Of a stretch of DNA of 64,000 bases, positions 24,188-34,844 are shown in pieces. The notes under the pieces were generated by a model, which was given only the letters and a program-made list of their open reading frames with translations, was not told where the DNA came from and did not search any database. Made by a program: the position numbers and the translations under genes. The number at the start of each line of letters is the position of its first letter. Position 1 is the first letter of the stretch. The stretch comes from Brachionus plicatilis (Eukaryota > Rotifera > Eurotatoria > Ploima > Brachionidae): positions 558,001 to 622,000 of the forward strand of contig QEOQ01000141.1 in assembly GCA_010279815.1 (NCBI GenBank), in the 5' to 3' direction.

Positions 24188-24322
24188 TCTATATAAGCCC
24201 AGGGGTTAAAGTCAAAATAAATTAGAAAAAAACCAGGGCAATAACCGAGTCTTTGGTACGGGGCTTATGGATATTTACACACCAGAATCCCGCGGCAATT
24301 TTAAAGGGTTTACGGTAACTAT
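24188..24322. mobile_element. Right-end fragment related to the 697-1370 element
   Basis: TATATAAGCCCAGGGG at 24190 and GGGTTTACGGTAACTATAA at the end parallel TATATAAGCCCAAGGG and GGTTTTACGGTAATTATAA at the right end of the element at 697-1370. No matching left end is seen, so this is a truncated copy. Confidence 0.4.
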
Positions 24323-24379
24323 AAAATTATATCACATAAACAGCATTTGTTTCAAATAAATCTTATAAAAATAAGTGTC

Positions 24380-24950
24380 GGTAAACAGAACTGCGATGGT
24401 ATTGGGGGTGTCTAAAAATTCTTTTCAGTTTTTTAATGAAAAAAAAATACACAGAATATTTCAAAATATTTTTATAATTTCGAGATTTATTAATTATAAA
24501 AGTTTGGTCAATTAGTCAATTAAAAAAGGATGCTTTTCCTCAAAGCAGTCAAAAAAATATTTATTTTAAAAGTTAAATTTATTTAACTTTACAAGTATTA
24601 GAACCCGGACTCTCAGTCGCAATAAGCTGTTTTTTTACCCAATAAACCACTATCTCTCAAAAATACCCAGAATATTTTTAAAATTTGTAATTTATTAATT
24701 ATATTAGAAATTTGATCAAATATTCGATTAAACAAGAATCATTTTCTTTTTTTTTAAATAATTTTGTGAAAAAAACCCGGAAATTGTCCGAATGGCAACA
24801 GCCTTCGTTGGAACCATCATGTTTGCATTACAAAGTTTTTTTTTCTTTTAAATAAGATATTAGAAGTTCTATTTAGAGTCGTTTTCTTAAAAACACTCAA
24901 AAGAAATGACAGTCCCACTCTGTTTGCCAAACCTATTCAAATTTCAAAAG
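24380..24950. repeat. Diverged duplicated segments
   Basis: A segment with ACAGAATATTT, TTTATTAATTATA and a GGTCAATTAGTCAATTAA-like end (about 24450-24530) recurs in altered form at about 24660-24745. Outer parts GGTAAACAGA (24380) and TCTGTTTGCC (24918) are inverse to each other, so it may be an old inverted-repeat element. Boundaries are uncertain. Confidence 0.3.
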
Positions 24951-25545
24951 TACTTTTTTTAAATATCAGATTAATTGTTAAAAACAAAGGTTGAGTTAAT
25001 AAAATTTCGGATAAAATTATAAAAATTTTTTTTTTAAATTTAGATTTTTTTAAATATCAATAGAATTTTATTTAGTGTATTTAACTGATATCAAGTTGAT
25101 TTAATCTAGTTCTAGAATATTGGTTTGTAAGAGTACTAAGAATAAGAGTCATTGAATTAACGAGTTACTAAAAATAGCTTAGTCATCGCCGACGCTATAG
25201 GTTAAACCTATAAAAATAAATAAATTTAGACTAATTTTAAACACTTGACCTAGTCTACAAAAAAAAAAAAATCAGACAAAAAATTTGTCATTAAAAAAAA
25301 AATTGGAAGATCTTTGTTGGTAAAGCTAAAAAAATTGCAAATTAACATAATAAATTCAATTCCAAAGTTGAACAAAACCACGGAGGGTACACGCTAAAAA
25401 CAATTTCGAGACAAGCTATTTTTCGCCTAACTTTTCTCATTAAATCAAGCTATCTTTGATAATTTCAAAAATCTTGGAATAATCACACTAAATAGCGTTG
25501 TAGATAAAATCTAAAATTTTGAAATGCTCTGAACGAGGGCCCAAA

Positions 25546-28500
25546 ATGCATACGATTGTATTAAGTACCAGCCGGTACGGCAGCGCTGCGTCGGGCTCAA
25601 ATCCCACGTCCAAACTAGGCAAAAATCTACTCAAAACCATTCTAAGTCGATGCACAAACAACGCCAATTTTCAAGAGAAAACAGGCTCATTTTTGGACCG
25701 AATTAGATATCTCCTCTCTCAGACAATACCTGTGTTCACCACAAGCCGCCTGCTGTGTTCGACCGGCGCCGCCTCATCGCCCAGCAGACTTCCATTTTGT
25801 CTTCTCGGCAACTCATTTTTTTCCAGCCTCCTTCCATCGAGCTACGAGCTGCCCCTGCTCGCCATCGACCAGGACCACGAGCTCAACCAGATCCAGCAAC
25901 TGCACCTGATCACCGCCTACTCGGGCTACTCCAAAAGCTACCTTAACCAAAAGTTCAAGACCAACATTCGGACGAGCCGAGTGGAGGCCAGTCTGAGCGG
26001 CAAGAAGCGCGGCGTGATCGGCGACGATGCCTGGTTCATAGCCAAACAGAACAGGGTGGACGTGCTGGGCGTTGCTGACGGAGTGGGCGGATGGCACGAG
26101 ATCGGCATCGACCCGTCCAAGTTCTCCTCCAGTCTGATGAGAACGTGCAAGCGGCTGGTCGAGCAGAACTTTGAGCTGAACATTGACAACAAAACGCCCA
26201 TCAACCTGCTCGAGCAGAGCTACACCACTTTGCTTGAGAGCAAAAATAACCGGCTGCTGGTGGGAAGCAGCACGGCGTGCATTTTGATGTTTCACCATGA
26301 GACAAACTTTTTGCACACGTGCAATCTGGGAGACAGCGGATTTTGTGTGATAAGAAACAACAAGATAATACATAGATCTCAAGAGCAGCAGCACTATTTT
26401 AACTCGCCTTATCAGATAGCCATACTGCCCAATTCGAGCAACTTCGAATTTGGCGAACACCATGTGAACAATCAAGAAGAGGAGAGCTTGATCAATGACA
26501 GTCCCGACGCGGCCATTTCGTGCTCGATTCAGCTCGATGAGGGCGACTTTATTCTCCTTGGTACCGATGGTCTTTGGGACAATCTGGCAGATTCTCATTT
26601 TTTGTCCGAAATTTCAAAATTAAAGGTATTTTAAATGAATTTTTTAGAAAAAAAATGCTGGCCTAATTCAAAAGTTCCATGCTGTCCGCGTTTAAAAAAA
26701 ATTTTAAATTGAAAAAATTTTTTTTTTTTTTAGACCTAACTAGCCGCCTTTTTAAGAACACTTTCAAAAAATTTTATTCAATATTTGATCTGTTTAGCTT
26801 GACTATTTTCAATTTATGCGGAAAGAATATACAAGTTGTTACTAGTGTTGGGCATATTTTGTCCTTTTTTAGTCGACCCGAAAATATTTTTGTAAAAATT
26901 AAATTGAAAAGAAAAGTTTTAAGTTGTATTCTTCTACATAAATAACAAAGAAACTGCAAAGTCAATTTAGCTAAGTCATTGTTTAATTTTTCTCGGCAAT
27001 AGGGTCCTGGATCGATCCTCAATGGAAAAAGATCAATGTAAATTTTAAAAAACAATTAAGTTAAATAATTAATATTAGAATTCGATAGTTGAATAAATAA
27101 AATAATTTAAAAAAAGCAGAAAACAAAAAAAATTTTTTAGGTAAAAAAAATTTGATTTAAAAGAAAATATTTTTTTGAAGTCGAGTCGACTAAAAAAAAA
27201 TTCGAGTCGACTCTAGTCGACCTAGTCGATTCCCAACACTAGTTGTTACTGATATACAGTCTAACCTGGATCATGGTTAATCCGGAATTTCTATTCGGAC
27301 ATGCAAATTAAATTTGTTAATCCGGATAAAAATATTGTGAATTAGACGTGAGTCCGGACTAAAATGTAAAGCTCGGAAAATTTTTTTGGGTATTTGGTAT
27401 TTTTGCAAACATACCAGCTATTTTTATAGCTTTATCCGTATATGTAGTACTTGCGGTGTTTATAGTAAAGTAAAAATAAAAATTAAATCAGTCTGTAGTA
27501 AAATGAAAGTTAAAGAAAAAATAGCAACTTCTAAAAGAACTAAATTGAACTAAGCAATAATCTGAAGAAACAGATAGCGAAGCATTAAAGCGAAGGGAGA
27601 ACAAGAACAAGAAGTACACTCAGGCCATGCTAGCTGAACATTTCGAGACAGAGCTTAAAATCTCACTATGCTTTCCACTTTATCGAGAATTTAGAAATAT
27701 TAGTTATGTCTGATGTAAAAAAGTGCTAATACATGACTACTCATTCAATTAATGAGAAATTGAAACTAGTGATGTGTTAACAGACCTTGAATATAAACAG
27801 ACTTGCGCAAAAGTCAGAAAAAGTCTTTTCAAAGTCAAGTCACTGACCTGACTTTTAAAAATTTTTAAGTCAAAATTTTTTTTTTAAGTTTGACTTGACT
27901 ATAAATTTTTTTTCTGAAAAAAGTCATTTCAAAGACTTTGAAATAAAAATGGCCGCCTTAATAACTAGATGGAACGGCAAAAGACTTATTTTTAAAAAAT
28001 AATTTTAATTAATAATAGTCAAGTCAAAGTACTTGACTTGACTTTGACTTTATGACTTTCAAACAACTCTGATTATTAATTGACTTAACTTTGAATTAAA
28101 CTTCCTAATTCGGAAAAAAGCACATATTTTTTAACTCCGATTTACGGGTTAAGTTGGAAAACTTAATCCAAAAAAGTTCTTTTAGGTTTTAAAATAGATT
28201 ATGAACGAAATTTTTATAAAAACTTGCTTGTAGTATTTCTTTAATTGTTAACAAAAAATTGCTCGGTAGCATCCATCAACATCATTATAAATACAATTTT
28301 TTAAACTTTTATTTTGCCTTGTATTGATTATTGCTTATCTCTTTTGTGTTATTTCTCAAAAGATTCAATAATCAAACTGACCAAAAATTTTTATTTTTCA
28401 ATATTTTAACTGTTTGAATTCAAATTTGATCCTCAAAACTTCAATGGTGTAAATAATTTTTTAGAAAAATTCAATTTATATGCTTTCAGCGTAGAATTCT

Positions 28501-29645
28501 AAATAATATGCAATGTTTTTTTTTTTAATATTTTTTTTAATAATTCACCTAAAAATCATAAAAAATGTCAATTGCTAAAAAATGACTCAAGAAATTTTAG
28601 TTACCAATGTCAGAAACAACTAAAGGAGTAAAAACATTTGGATATATTTACCCGAGATTAATTAATAGCTTAGTGATCAAGAGATCAATGATGAAATTTT
28701 CTACATTTAAGATTTCAATATTTAATAATAAAAACTTAATTTTTTACAGATTATGTAAAAAAATTTTAATTTAAACATTAAAATGTTAAATTTTTTCAGC
28801 TAAATTTTTTTATTCTTTTATACAAAATTAAACTAAATTTTAATTTTATTATTTTTATAAAAAATTAATCAAATTTAAATTTTACTTTCAATAAATGAAG
28901 TGTTAATCGATCTTTATGGACAGAGGCACTAGCCAATTAATTAACCATGAAAATAGAAAAAAATCAAAATAAAATATTTAACTCAGATGTTTTTTTTATT
29001 TAGAATTTTAATAACGATGATTTTTTTTTATTTTTACTATTGTTCTATTAAATAAAATAAAAAAACAAGAAAAGATTTGTTAAAAATAGATGATGCTGTT
29101 TTTTTTAATCTCACATTAAAGTAAAATTCAAGTGTCCTTGCCTATAATTCTGTTCGATAGCATGGAACAAATTATTATTTAAATAATACAAAAATACAAT
29201 ATACTTTTATGGCAATTAAATCATTTAAAAAGTGATAGATAAGATTGGACTTGTGAGATAATTTCAATATTTATAGCGAGATTTTTTCTACTTTTTCTTT
29301 AAAAAATTTTATCCATTTATAAAACAAAATGAAAATAATTAGAAATATTTCTGAGACCCTCATTTTTGGACTTCAGCCTTCAGCCAAAAAATCATAATTT
29401 AATATAGCATGAAAGCTTTGAATTTTGTGAAAATTTTATTTAAATTTTTTTATTTTTAACAGAAGAATTGTTTGATTGATGAGCTTGAGAGAGCGGCGAA
29501 CAATTTGGCGCGTAAAGCTATTGAATTGGCTCTTGATCCTGAATACATATCTCCGTTTGCCAAGGCAGCCAAAAAGCATGGTATACACATTAGAGGCGGC
29601 AAGCCCGATGACATAACTGTTCTTCTTGCGCGTGTTACTAAATAA
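25546..29645 (+). CDS. PPTC7: PPTC7-like mitochondrial PP2C-type Ser/Thr phosphatase, two exons
   Basis: Exons 25546-26625 and 29463-29645 give 420 residues. The donor GTATTTTAA follows the Lys-Leu-Lys that ends exon 1; the acceptor is TTTTTAACAG; the junction is phase 0. PP2C motifs are in order: GDDAWF (metal-binding Asp), VADGVGGW, GSSTACIL, NLGDSGF, LLGTDGLWDN, and in exon 2 DPEYISPFAKAA then GGKPDDITVLLARV. This combination is characteristic of the PPTC7/azr1 branch, which dephosphorylates mitochondrial proteins (e.g. coenzyme Q biosynthesis) and affects mitophagy receptors; it is Mg/Mn dependent. The protein is about 115 residues longer than human PPTC7; the extra N-terminus is Ser/Arg/Lys rich and low in acidic residues, as expected for a mitochondrial presequence. 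The first ATG at 25546 is used; sequence upstream in frame has none. Exon 1 is clearly more GC rich than its surroundings. AATAAA lies near 29838. The large intron holds transposon debris. Confidence 0.9.
26843..27241. mobile_element. hAT-like MITE in the PPTC7 intron
   Basis: Terminal inverted repeats TAGTGTTGGG and CCCAACACTA bound 399 bp. They are flanked by a perfect 8-bp direct duplication GTTGTTAC (26835-26842 and 27242-27249). Repeated GTCGACT-type strings occur at both inner ends. No intact ORF. TIR start and 8-bp duplication fit the hAT superfamily. Confidence 0.85.
27253..28160. mobile_element. Possible pogo/Tigger-like remnant in the PPTC7 intron
   Basis: The left end reads TACAGTCTAACCTGGATCA followed by GGTTAATCCGGA, resembling pogo-group termini (CAGT, AACCTCGTTAATCCGG). 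Related strings occur in inverse form near 28135-28160. The interior has short decayed frames with KRRENKNKKYTQAMLAEHF-like text, compatible with a transposase N-terminal helix-turn-helix. A CAGAGTTG-family MITE lies inside. Assignment is tentative. Confidence 0.35.
27798..28071. mobile_element. hAT-like MITE, CAGAGTTG family, copy 2 (decayed)
   Basis: The right end GACTTTCAAACAACTCTG matches the family; the left end CAGACTTGCGCAAAAGTC is a degraded version. Inside are inverted AAGTCAAGTCA segments. Flanking octamers AATATAAA and ATTATTAA agree at six of eight positions only. Confidence 0.55.
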
Positions 29646-29649
29646 CTTG

Positions 29650-30500
29650 ATGAGAATACATTTTTAAAATTTCGTCCTAAAAAGTTTTTGTTCTTTTTTT
29701 ACATTTTTTTCTATCTTAAAAAAGTTTTGTTTTTAATTTTGTACAGTTTTAAATTATGTTACCAGCTTTATGAATTTTAATTTTGTTCTGAGAAATTTTA
29801 ATACGAATTTTAAAAGAAAATGTTTCTATCTAACCAAAAAAATAAATATTAAATGACCCATTTTTAACTAACAACTTATACATAATTGTAAACAAAAGAC
29901 GTTCAGAATATTTATTTATCCAAATATATTTTTAGAGATTTTAGCTTCCGACTGTTTTTACACCAAAAACGACCCTATTCTCGCTTAAAAAATTGTTTCC
30001 CCTACTTAATTTTTAAACAATTCCTTTTAAAAAATTTAAAGTATTTTATTCAATCAACGTTAAATTAAATTAATTTTTAAATAAAAAATTTTAGTACTTT
30101 TAATTACGACTTTTGCATACAACACTGATTTGATTAGTGGATACACTCTCAGAAAAAAGAAAATTGAAAAAGACAGTTTCATTGAAAAAACAAGCATCAC
30201 AAGCATTCACTGCAATAAATCTATAATATTCATAAAAATACAATATGTTGCAAAAATTTAGAAATTAATTATTTTATTTACCTAAAATTGTTTATTTATT
30301 TAATTTGACGAAAAATTGAGTGCAAAAGAAAAAAAAAATAATAACGCCAATTTGCAGAATTTTTTTCACTCAAAACTCGGCATAAAAATATAATTAACTT
30401 CTAAATATTTATAAACAAAAAACTTCCTAATAAAATTAAAAAATAAAAGTTGGTTCAAAAGTTAAGAAATGAAATGGTTGCCGAAATCTTCGATCGTGAA
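29650..30500. other. AT-rich intergenic region after PPTC7
   Basis: Contains the PPTC7 3' end and poly(A) signal, then A/T-rich DNA without supported features. Confidence 0.5.
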
Positions 30501-30508
30501 ATCAAAAA

Positions 30509-30573
30509 AAGTATCAGAATTTAAGTTTTAAAACATTTTATTTAAAACATCAAGAAAAACTAAAAACCAACAC
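30509..30573. repeat. Direct repeat copy A flanking retroelement remnants
   Basis: GTATCAGAATTTAAGTTT followed by TTAAAACATCAAGAAAAACT recurs at 32073-32135 in the same orientation. Such a spaced direct repeat could be LTR fragments, but terminal dinucleotides and a primer-binding site are not evident. Confidence 0.45.
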
Positions 30574-30578
30574 TTTAT

Positions 30579-30910
30579 CACTTTAACATTCGGTAGTGTC
30601 TCTTCAAGGCAGTATAAAAGTTGATCCCATGTTTTATCAGCACTTAACTTAATCAACATTTTCATATGCTCAGGCAATTGAGCTGAAAATTTGTTCTTCA
30701 ACAGATCTTTCTTTCTTTAAACCAGGTAAAGTTTTCTTCAATAGTGCTTGTAATGACTTGGCGAAATCAACAACAGTTTCATTAGGCAACGGTTTCCGAT
30801 CCAAAAAATTTTGATGGTTCAGCTGATTGTGAACAACCATTAACTAGTGCAGTCATAATTAATGCAGAAGTTTTTTTATTTTCATCGCTAAGTCCATCAT
30901 TCAATCTTTT
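30579..30910 (-). pseudogene. Gag-like capsid fragment of an LTR retrotransposon, frameshifted
   Basis: On the minus strand the frame contains FLDRKPLPNETVVDFAKSL and LLKKTLPG, then after a frameshift QLPEHMKMLIKL and TWDQLLYCLEETLP. The pattern (Q..FL.RK.L.NE.V.DF...L..L...PG, then QLP..M...L..) is that of retrotransposon Gag capsid domains. Stops and the shift show it is dead. Family level (Gypsy or similar) is inference. Confidence 0.5.
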
Positions 30911-30942
30911 CGCTTATGCAGTTTACAAAAATGGTATCACTG

Positions 30943-31436
30943 TAAGGTTCGCGCGTAGCAAAACTACAGCACTATCTGAATTTCAGCAAACCGACTTTAA
31001 AATATAAATCTGCATACTTATAGCTAGTTTGACTGTTTTTTTTTTTTTTTNNNNNNNNNNNNNNNNNNNNNNNNNNNNNNNNNNNNNNNNNNNNNNNNNA
31101 CCTTGAGAAAATGATTTTTTAGGTATTGTCAAAAAAAAAATTTGATCCCACCCCCTTCAAAGATAAAAAAAAAACAAAATTTAGTTGCCTTTGAGCTAAA
31201 ATATCTCATGTTCTAATAGACATTACCTAATTAATATGTAGATACTCTGAAAGCACACAGTCTCATCTACAAAATAGTGTATTAATTTAATCTATTATTT
31301 TACCAATAGATCGATATTTTGGCAAAAAATGGTATTTTTTTGTATTTTTTCAAGGTTTTCAAGTATGCAGATTTATATTTTAAAGTCGGTTTGCTGAAAT
31401 TCAGATAGTGCTGTAGTTTTGCTACGCGCGAATCTT
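30943..31436. mobile_element. Inverted-repeat element with about 70-bp arms, interrupted by a gap
   Basis: The arm at 30949-31017 (beginning TTCGCGCGTAGCAAAAC) is repeated inverted at 31364-31432 (ending GTTTTGCTACGCGCGAA). An N gap lies between. No coding frame. It appears inserted between pieces of retroelement remnant. Target duplication could not be determined. Confidence 0.65.
31051..31099. other. Assembly gap (49 N)
   Basis: 49 N following a poly-T run, inside the inverted-repeat element at 30943-31436. Confidence 1.
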
Positions 31437-31617
31437 AAGTTTCTTTACTTCATTCCAACTCAACAAAATAACATTAAATTCAAAAAGACGTTTAAATTTT
31501 TTTTGGATCTGAATGATCGTAAAACCTTTTGATACTAATCCCTTTTGAATCCATCTTAACTTCCTAAAAGAGTTTCAATACTAAACAAACCAGAACACAA
31601 AAAACTTCATCAGACAA

Positions 31618-31971
31618 GATATTGTGAGTTTTCATACAAAAATTACAATACAAAAAGTAAAAAAGGTTATAGCTTTTGTTCTAACGATCCAAAACATGTT
31701 CTGCAAATGTAACTAAGTGTAACAATTTTTGTTACACCTTTTGTGAAAGTCTGCAAAAACTCTGCAAATTAATTGCGTATTTCGTTTCAATACGTTTCAA
31801 TGGCGTGAAATTTTGCATAAATTTGCACACATTTAGAAGACTTTCACAAAAGGTGTAACAAAAGTTGTTACACTTTGTTACATTTGCAGAACATGTTTTG
31901 GATCGTTAGAACAAAAGCTATAACCTTTTTTACTTTTTGTATTGTAATTTTTGTATGAAAATTCACAATGT
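31618..31971. mobile_element. Foldback element with about 130-bp arms, Mutator-like
   Basis: Arms at about 31626-31757 and 31842-31966 are near-perfect inverse copies, including ACAATACAAAAAGTAAAAAA and CTAACGATCCAAAACATG. Flanking 10-mers CATCAGACAA (31608-31617) and CATCAGATAA (31972-31981) agree at nine of ten positions, consistent with a 9-10 bp Mutator-type duplication. No ORF. Confidence 0.7.
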
Positions 31972-32072
31972 CATCAGATAACAACAACAACAAACAGCCA
32001 AGCTAAACTCTTTTAAAGCACACATCGCTATCACCACATGTAAAAGTTTCTCTCTTTTAGGGAATTATCAAA

Positions 32073-32135
32073 ACGTATCAGAATTTAAGTTTAAAAATAT
32101 TTTGTTTAAAACATCAAGAAAAACTAAAAAATAAT
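32073..32135. repeat. Direct repeat copy B
   Basis: Second copy of the sequence at 30509-30573. It is followed by purine-rich GAGAGAGA tracts (32178-32226). Confidence 0.45.
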
Positions 32136-32519
32136 TCAGAAATAGAAAGATTATATAATAAAAAAGAACAAAAGAAGTGTGAGAGAGAGAGAAAAAAAGC
32201 AAGTGTGCGAGAGAGAGAAAAAGCAGGTGAATAGTGAAATCATGAGCACACGATCTTCCTTTTAATCTAAACACTAAACCACTGTTTTTCACAGTGTTTT
32301 CTTAACTTGATATAAAATTAAAATAAGCATGCATCTATTATGCGATGCTTTAAGTATCCTCTATTTTTTTCAAATATGTTTAAATTTGTAATTTTTATTT
32401 TCAATTTTTGTCAGAAGAGTAAGGATATCTTTTCCTAAAGAAGTTGAGAACTTTATTGGAAGCTTGTTTGGCCCTACAGTAATGTATGGTTAAAAATGTG
32501 TTGTGTGAATAAGTGGACA

Positions 32520-32655
32520 AAAGCAGAAATGCTATTTTTGCGATGAAGAAGGACACAACATAGCGAAATTCCATGTCAAAGATACAATATGCGAAAAGTG
32601 TCATCAGAAAGGATACTTAACATATAAATGCTCCATAGCCTTAAAGCTTAAGTCG
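32520..32655 (+). pseudogene. Gag nucleocapsid remnant with decayed CCHC zinc knuckles
   Basis: The plus strand reads CYFCDEEGHNIAKF and then CEKCHQKGYLTYKC. These are two CCHC knuckles in which the last Cys of the first has become Phe and the His of the second has become Tyr. Downstream to about 33200 the frame is broken by many stops but remains Asn/Gln/Ser rich. It is a dead retroelement gag part, lying opposite in strand to the capsid fragment at 30.6-30.9 kb. Confidence 0.55.
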
Positions 32656-33229
32656 CTAGAGAGAAAATTATTTGCTTAGAATGATTGATTACTTTACATA
32701 GACCAATAAGAAACCCAATCAATTATTGAAGCTGAACAAAACGACAATTTTGAAAATATAACGCCAAAAATGCCTAGATATCAACCAGCTAATTTCAATG
32801 AAATAATATCCCAAATTAGTCCCAAAGACCTTAAAACTCCAATGTTAGAAGACCATTTGATTGGTTAGTTCGTTTATACGATTTTCTATCAATAAGTCAG
32901 ACACCTGTCAATTTCCGCTCAAATGATCAAAATGAGACGGAAACTTTTTTTTCAAACCAAAAATCAAATCAAGAGATTCTGAATCTGATCAAGAAGAAAA
33001 TAATCAAAGAAACTATTAGTTTAATCAGAATGAAAATGACAATACCTTAGAGTCTAAATCAAATAGTTCAACTGAATAAGCAAATCAGGTAGATCAATCA
33101 TCGAAAGTAGTCACTCAGCAAACTTCCAGTCAAAACAGCTTTGAAGAAAATTTAGAATAAATAAGAAGACAAACAAATCAATTTTAAGAACAAAATCTCT
33201 TATTAAAGCAACGTAAGTAATTACACATT

Positions 33230-34110
33230 GTTCTCATCTTCCTTCAGCAAGATCAACATCTTTTTTGCGTAATTTTCCCCAGATATTGCTTAGAATGTAA
33301 AAATTTCTAAGCTTTTGAACCGTTTTTTTTTTTTAATTAATTGTATTCATTTTTTCTTTTTGTATTTTTTTTCACTAAATATTTTTTTGGTTTTATATTT
33401 TTCGATTGATGACAAATAAAAATTAAAAAAAAGACATTTTTTTTATTTTCGTCCCTATTATATGCGTAAAAATCTTTTCAAAAAAAAAATTCTAAACTTA
33501 TGCAACATAGTGTATAAATACTATTTCTTGATTTTTTTCTATTCAAAGCAAAAAATAATTTAATTATATTTCATTGGACTAATTTTAATTTTAAAAATAT
33601 ATTTGAAAAACAAAAGCTCTTAAATTTAATTTTTTTATAATTTAAAATTTCTCTCATCTTTATTTATTTAAAAAGGGCAAAGCTAATAGTTTCGGTTTCC
33701 TTAGTAGTATTTAAATTTTTTTTGAATATTTATTTATTTGGAATAAACACTGATTCCTAAAATCGATTTTAATTTTTCCTCCAATATTTCCAATTAAGCC
33801 AACCCACGCATACTTATTTACACTTTTTCTAAATTAAATTGTAAACAAGTTATTTAACAGAAAGCTCGGAAGTCAAAACTAAATTTCAGTTCTATGAAAA
33901 AAATTTAGCAAAATAAAGCTTAATATATTTTTTTGAGAATTTGCTCTTAAAGTTCTTTAATTGTTTGATTCAGCTAAAAAAGTAAAAAATCACTTCAAAA
34001 TGCAATAAAATATTAAATTTGTCAATTCATTTTACCAAAGTAATTCGGAAATAATCTGCCCTGTAAGCAATATTATTTATATTATACATTTAATAAAATT
34101 TTAAAGATTA
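33230..34110. other. AT-rich region without supported genes
   Basis: No exon or element boundary seen. Confidence 0.5.
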
Positions 34111-34114
34111 TTCC

Positions 34115-34285
34115 TAGTTTAACTATGGAGTAAAATTTCATCACAATAGCTGACCATTAAATTATTAATTTCATCTAATATACAACTGACATTAAGACTA
34201 ATACAATCTTGAATTAATTCATCTTTATATAAATTGAATAGATGAGGAAACAGAACAGAATCTTGCTCAAATCCACCATTTATTT
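34115..34285 (-). pseudogene. Reverse transcriptase palm fragment, decayed
   Basis: The minus strand reads INGGFEQDSVLFPHLFNLY and DELIQDCISLN, then VSYCDEILLHS. This parallels the non-LTR motif series NGVRQGGVLSPxLFNxYxDDLI and YADDIVLLS. The catalytic YADD has become YCDE, so it is inactive. It lies 0.6 kb from the channel gene 3' end. Confidence 0.6.
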
Positions 34286-34844
34286 CCAAAATTTAACTTC
34301 TTTCGTTTTCAAACTTAACTTTAATAACTAAACAGCGCAAGTTAAACTTAAATAAAACTCTTCAAAAAGTCGGGTCGATTGCTTTTTTTAACAAGAAAAA
34401 TATAATAATTATTCATATTTATTTTTCTTTATTTTTGGGTGCTTTTCTATATGTTTTCTCGTACAAAATATTTTAAAAAATTATTTTTTTCAAGGTTGCA
34501 CACAATCTAAAAACCTTTCGCATTAAAACTAAAAACTTATTAAAAAATATCACTGCAAAACACAATTTTTATCTTTTTGTGCCAAATTGAATAATAATAC
34601 TCATATTAATTTGACTTAATAACTAGATAGCACAATTTTTTTGTGTTGAACAAATATTCAAAATTAATTTCATTGTGGAAGAGCCATTGTTTTTTCAATT
34701 TTTTTGATGATGAAGCATTAAAAATCAAATTAAAATGGAATGTATAATTTTAATGTATTTAACTTAAGGAATTTTAATTTAGCAAAAAAAAAAATAAAAG
34801 CTTTTTTAACTTATTTTATTTTTCAAATCAAAAAAATTCCTTTC

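Noticed and set aside
25813..26598. 261-codon minus-strand frame opposite PPTC7
   Set aside because: Antisense shadow caused by GC-rich codons of the phosphatase; the plus strand carries all PP2C motifs.
32068..32292. 74-codon minus-strand frame
   Set aside because: It reads through GA-rich microsatellite and A/T-rich DNA, giving Leu/Phe/Ser-only text.
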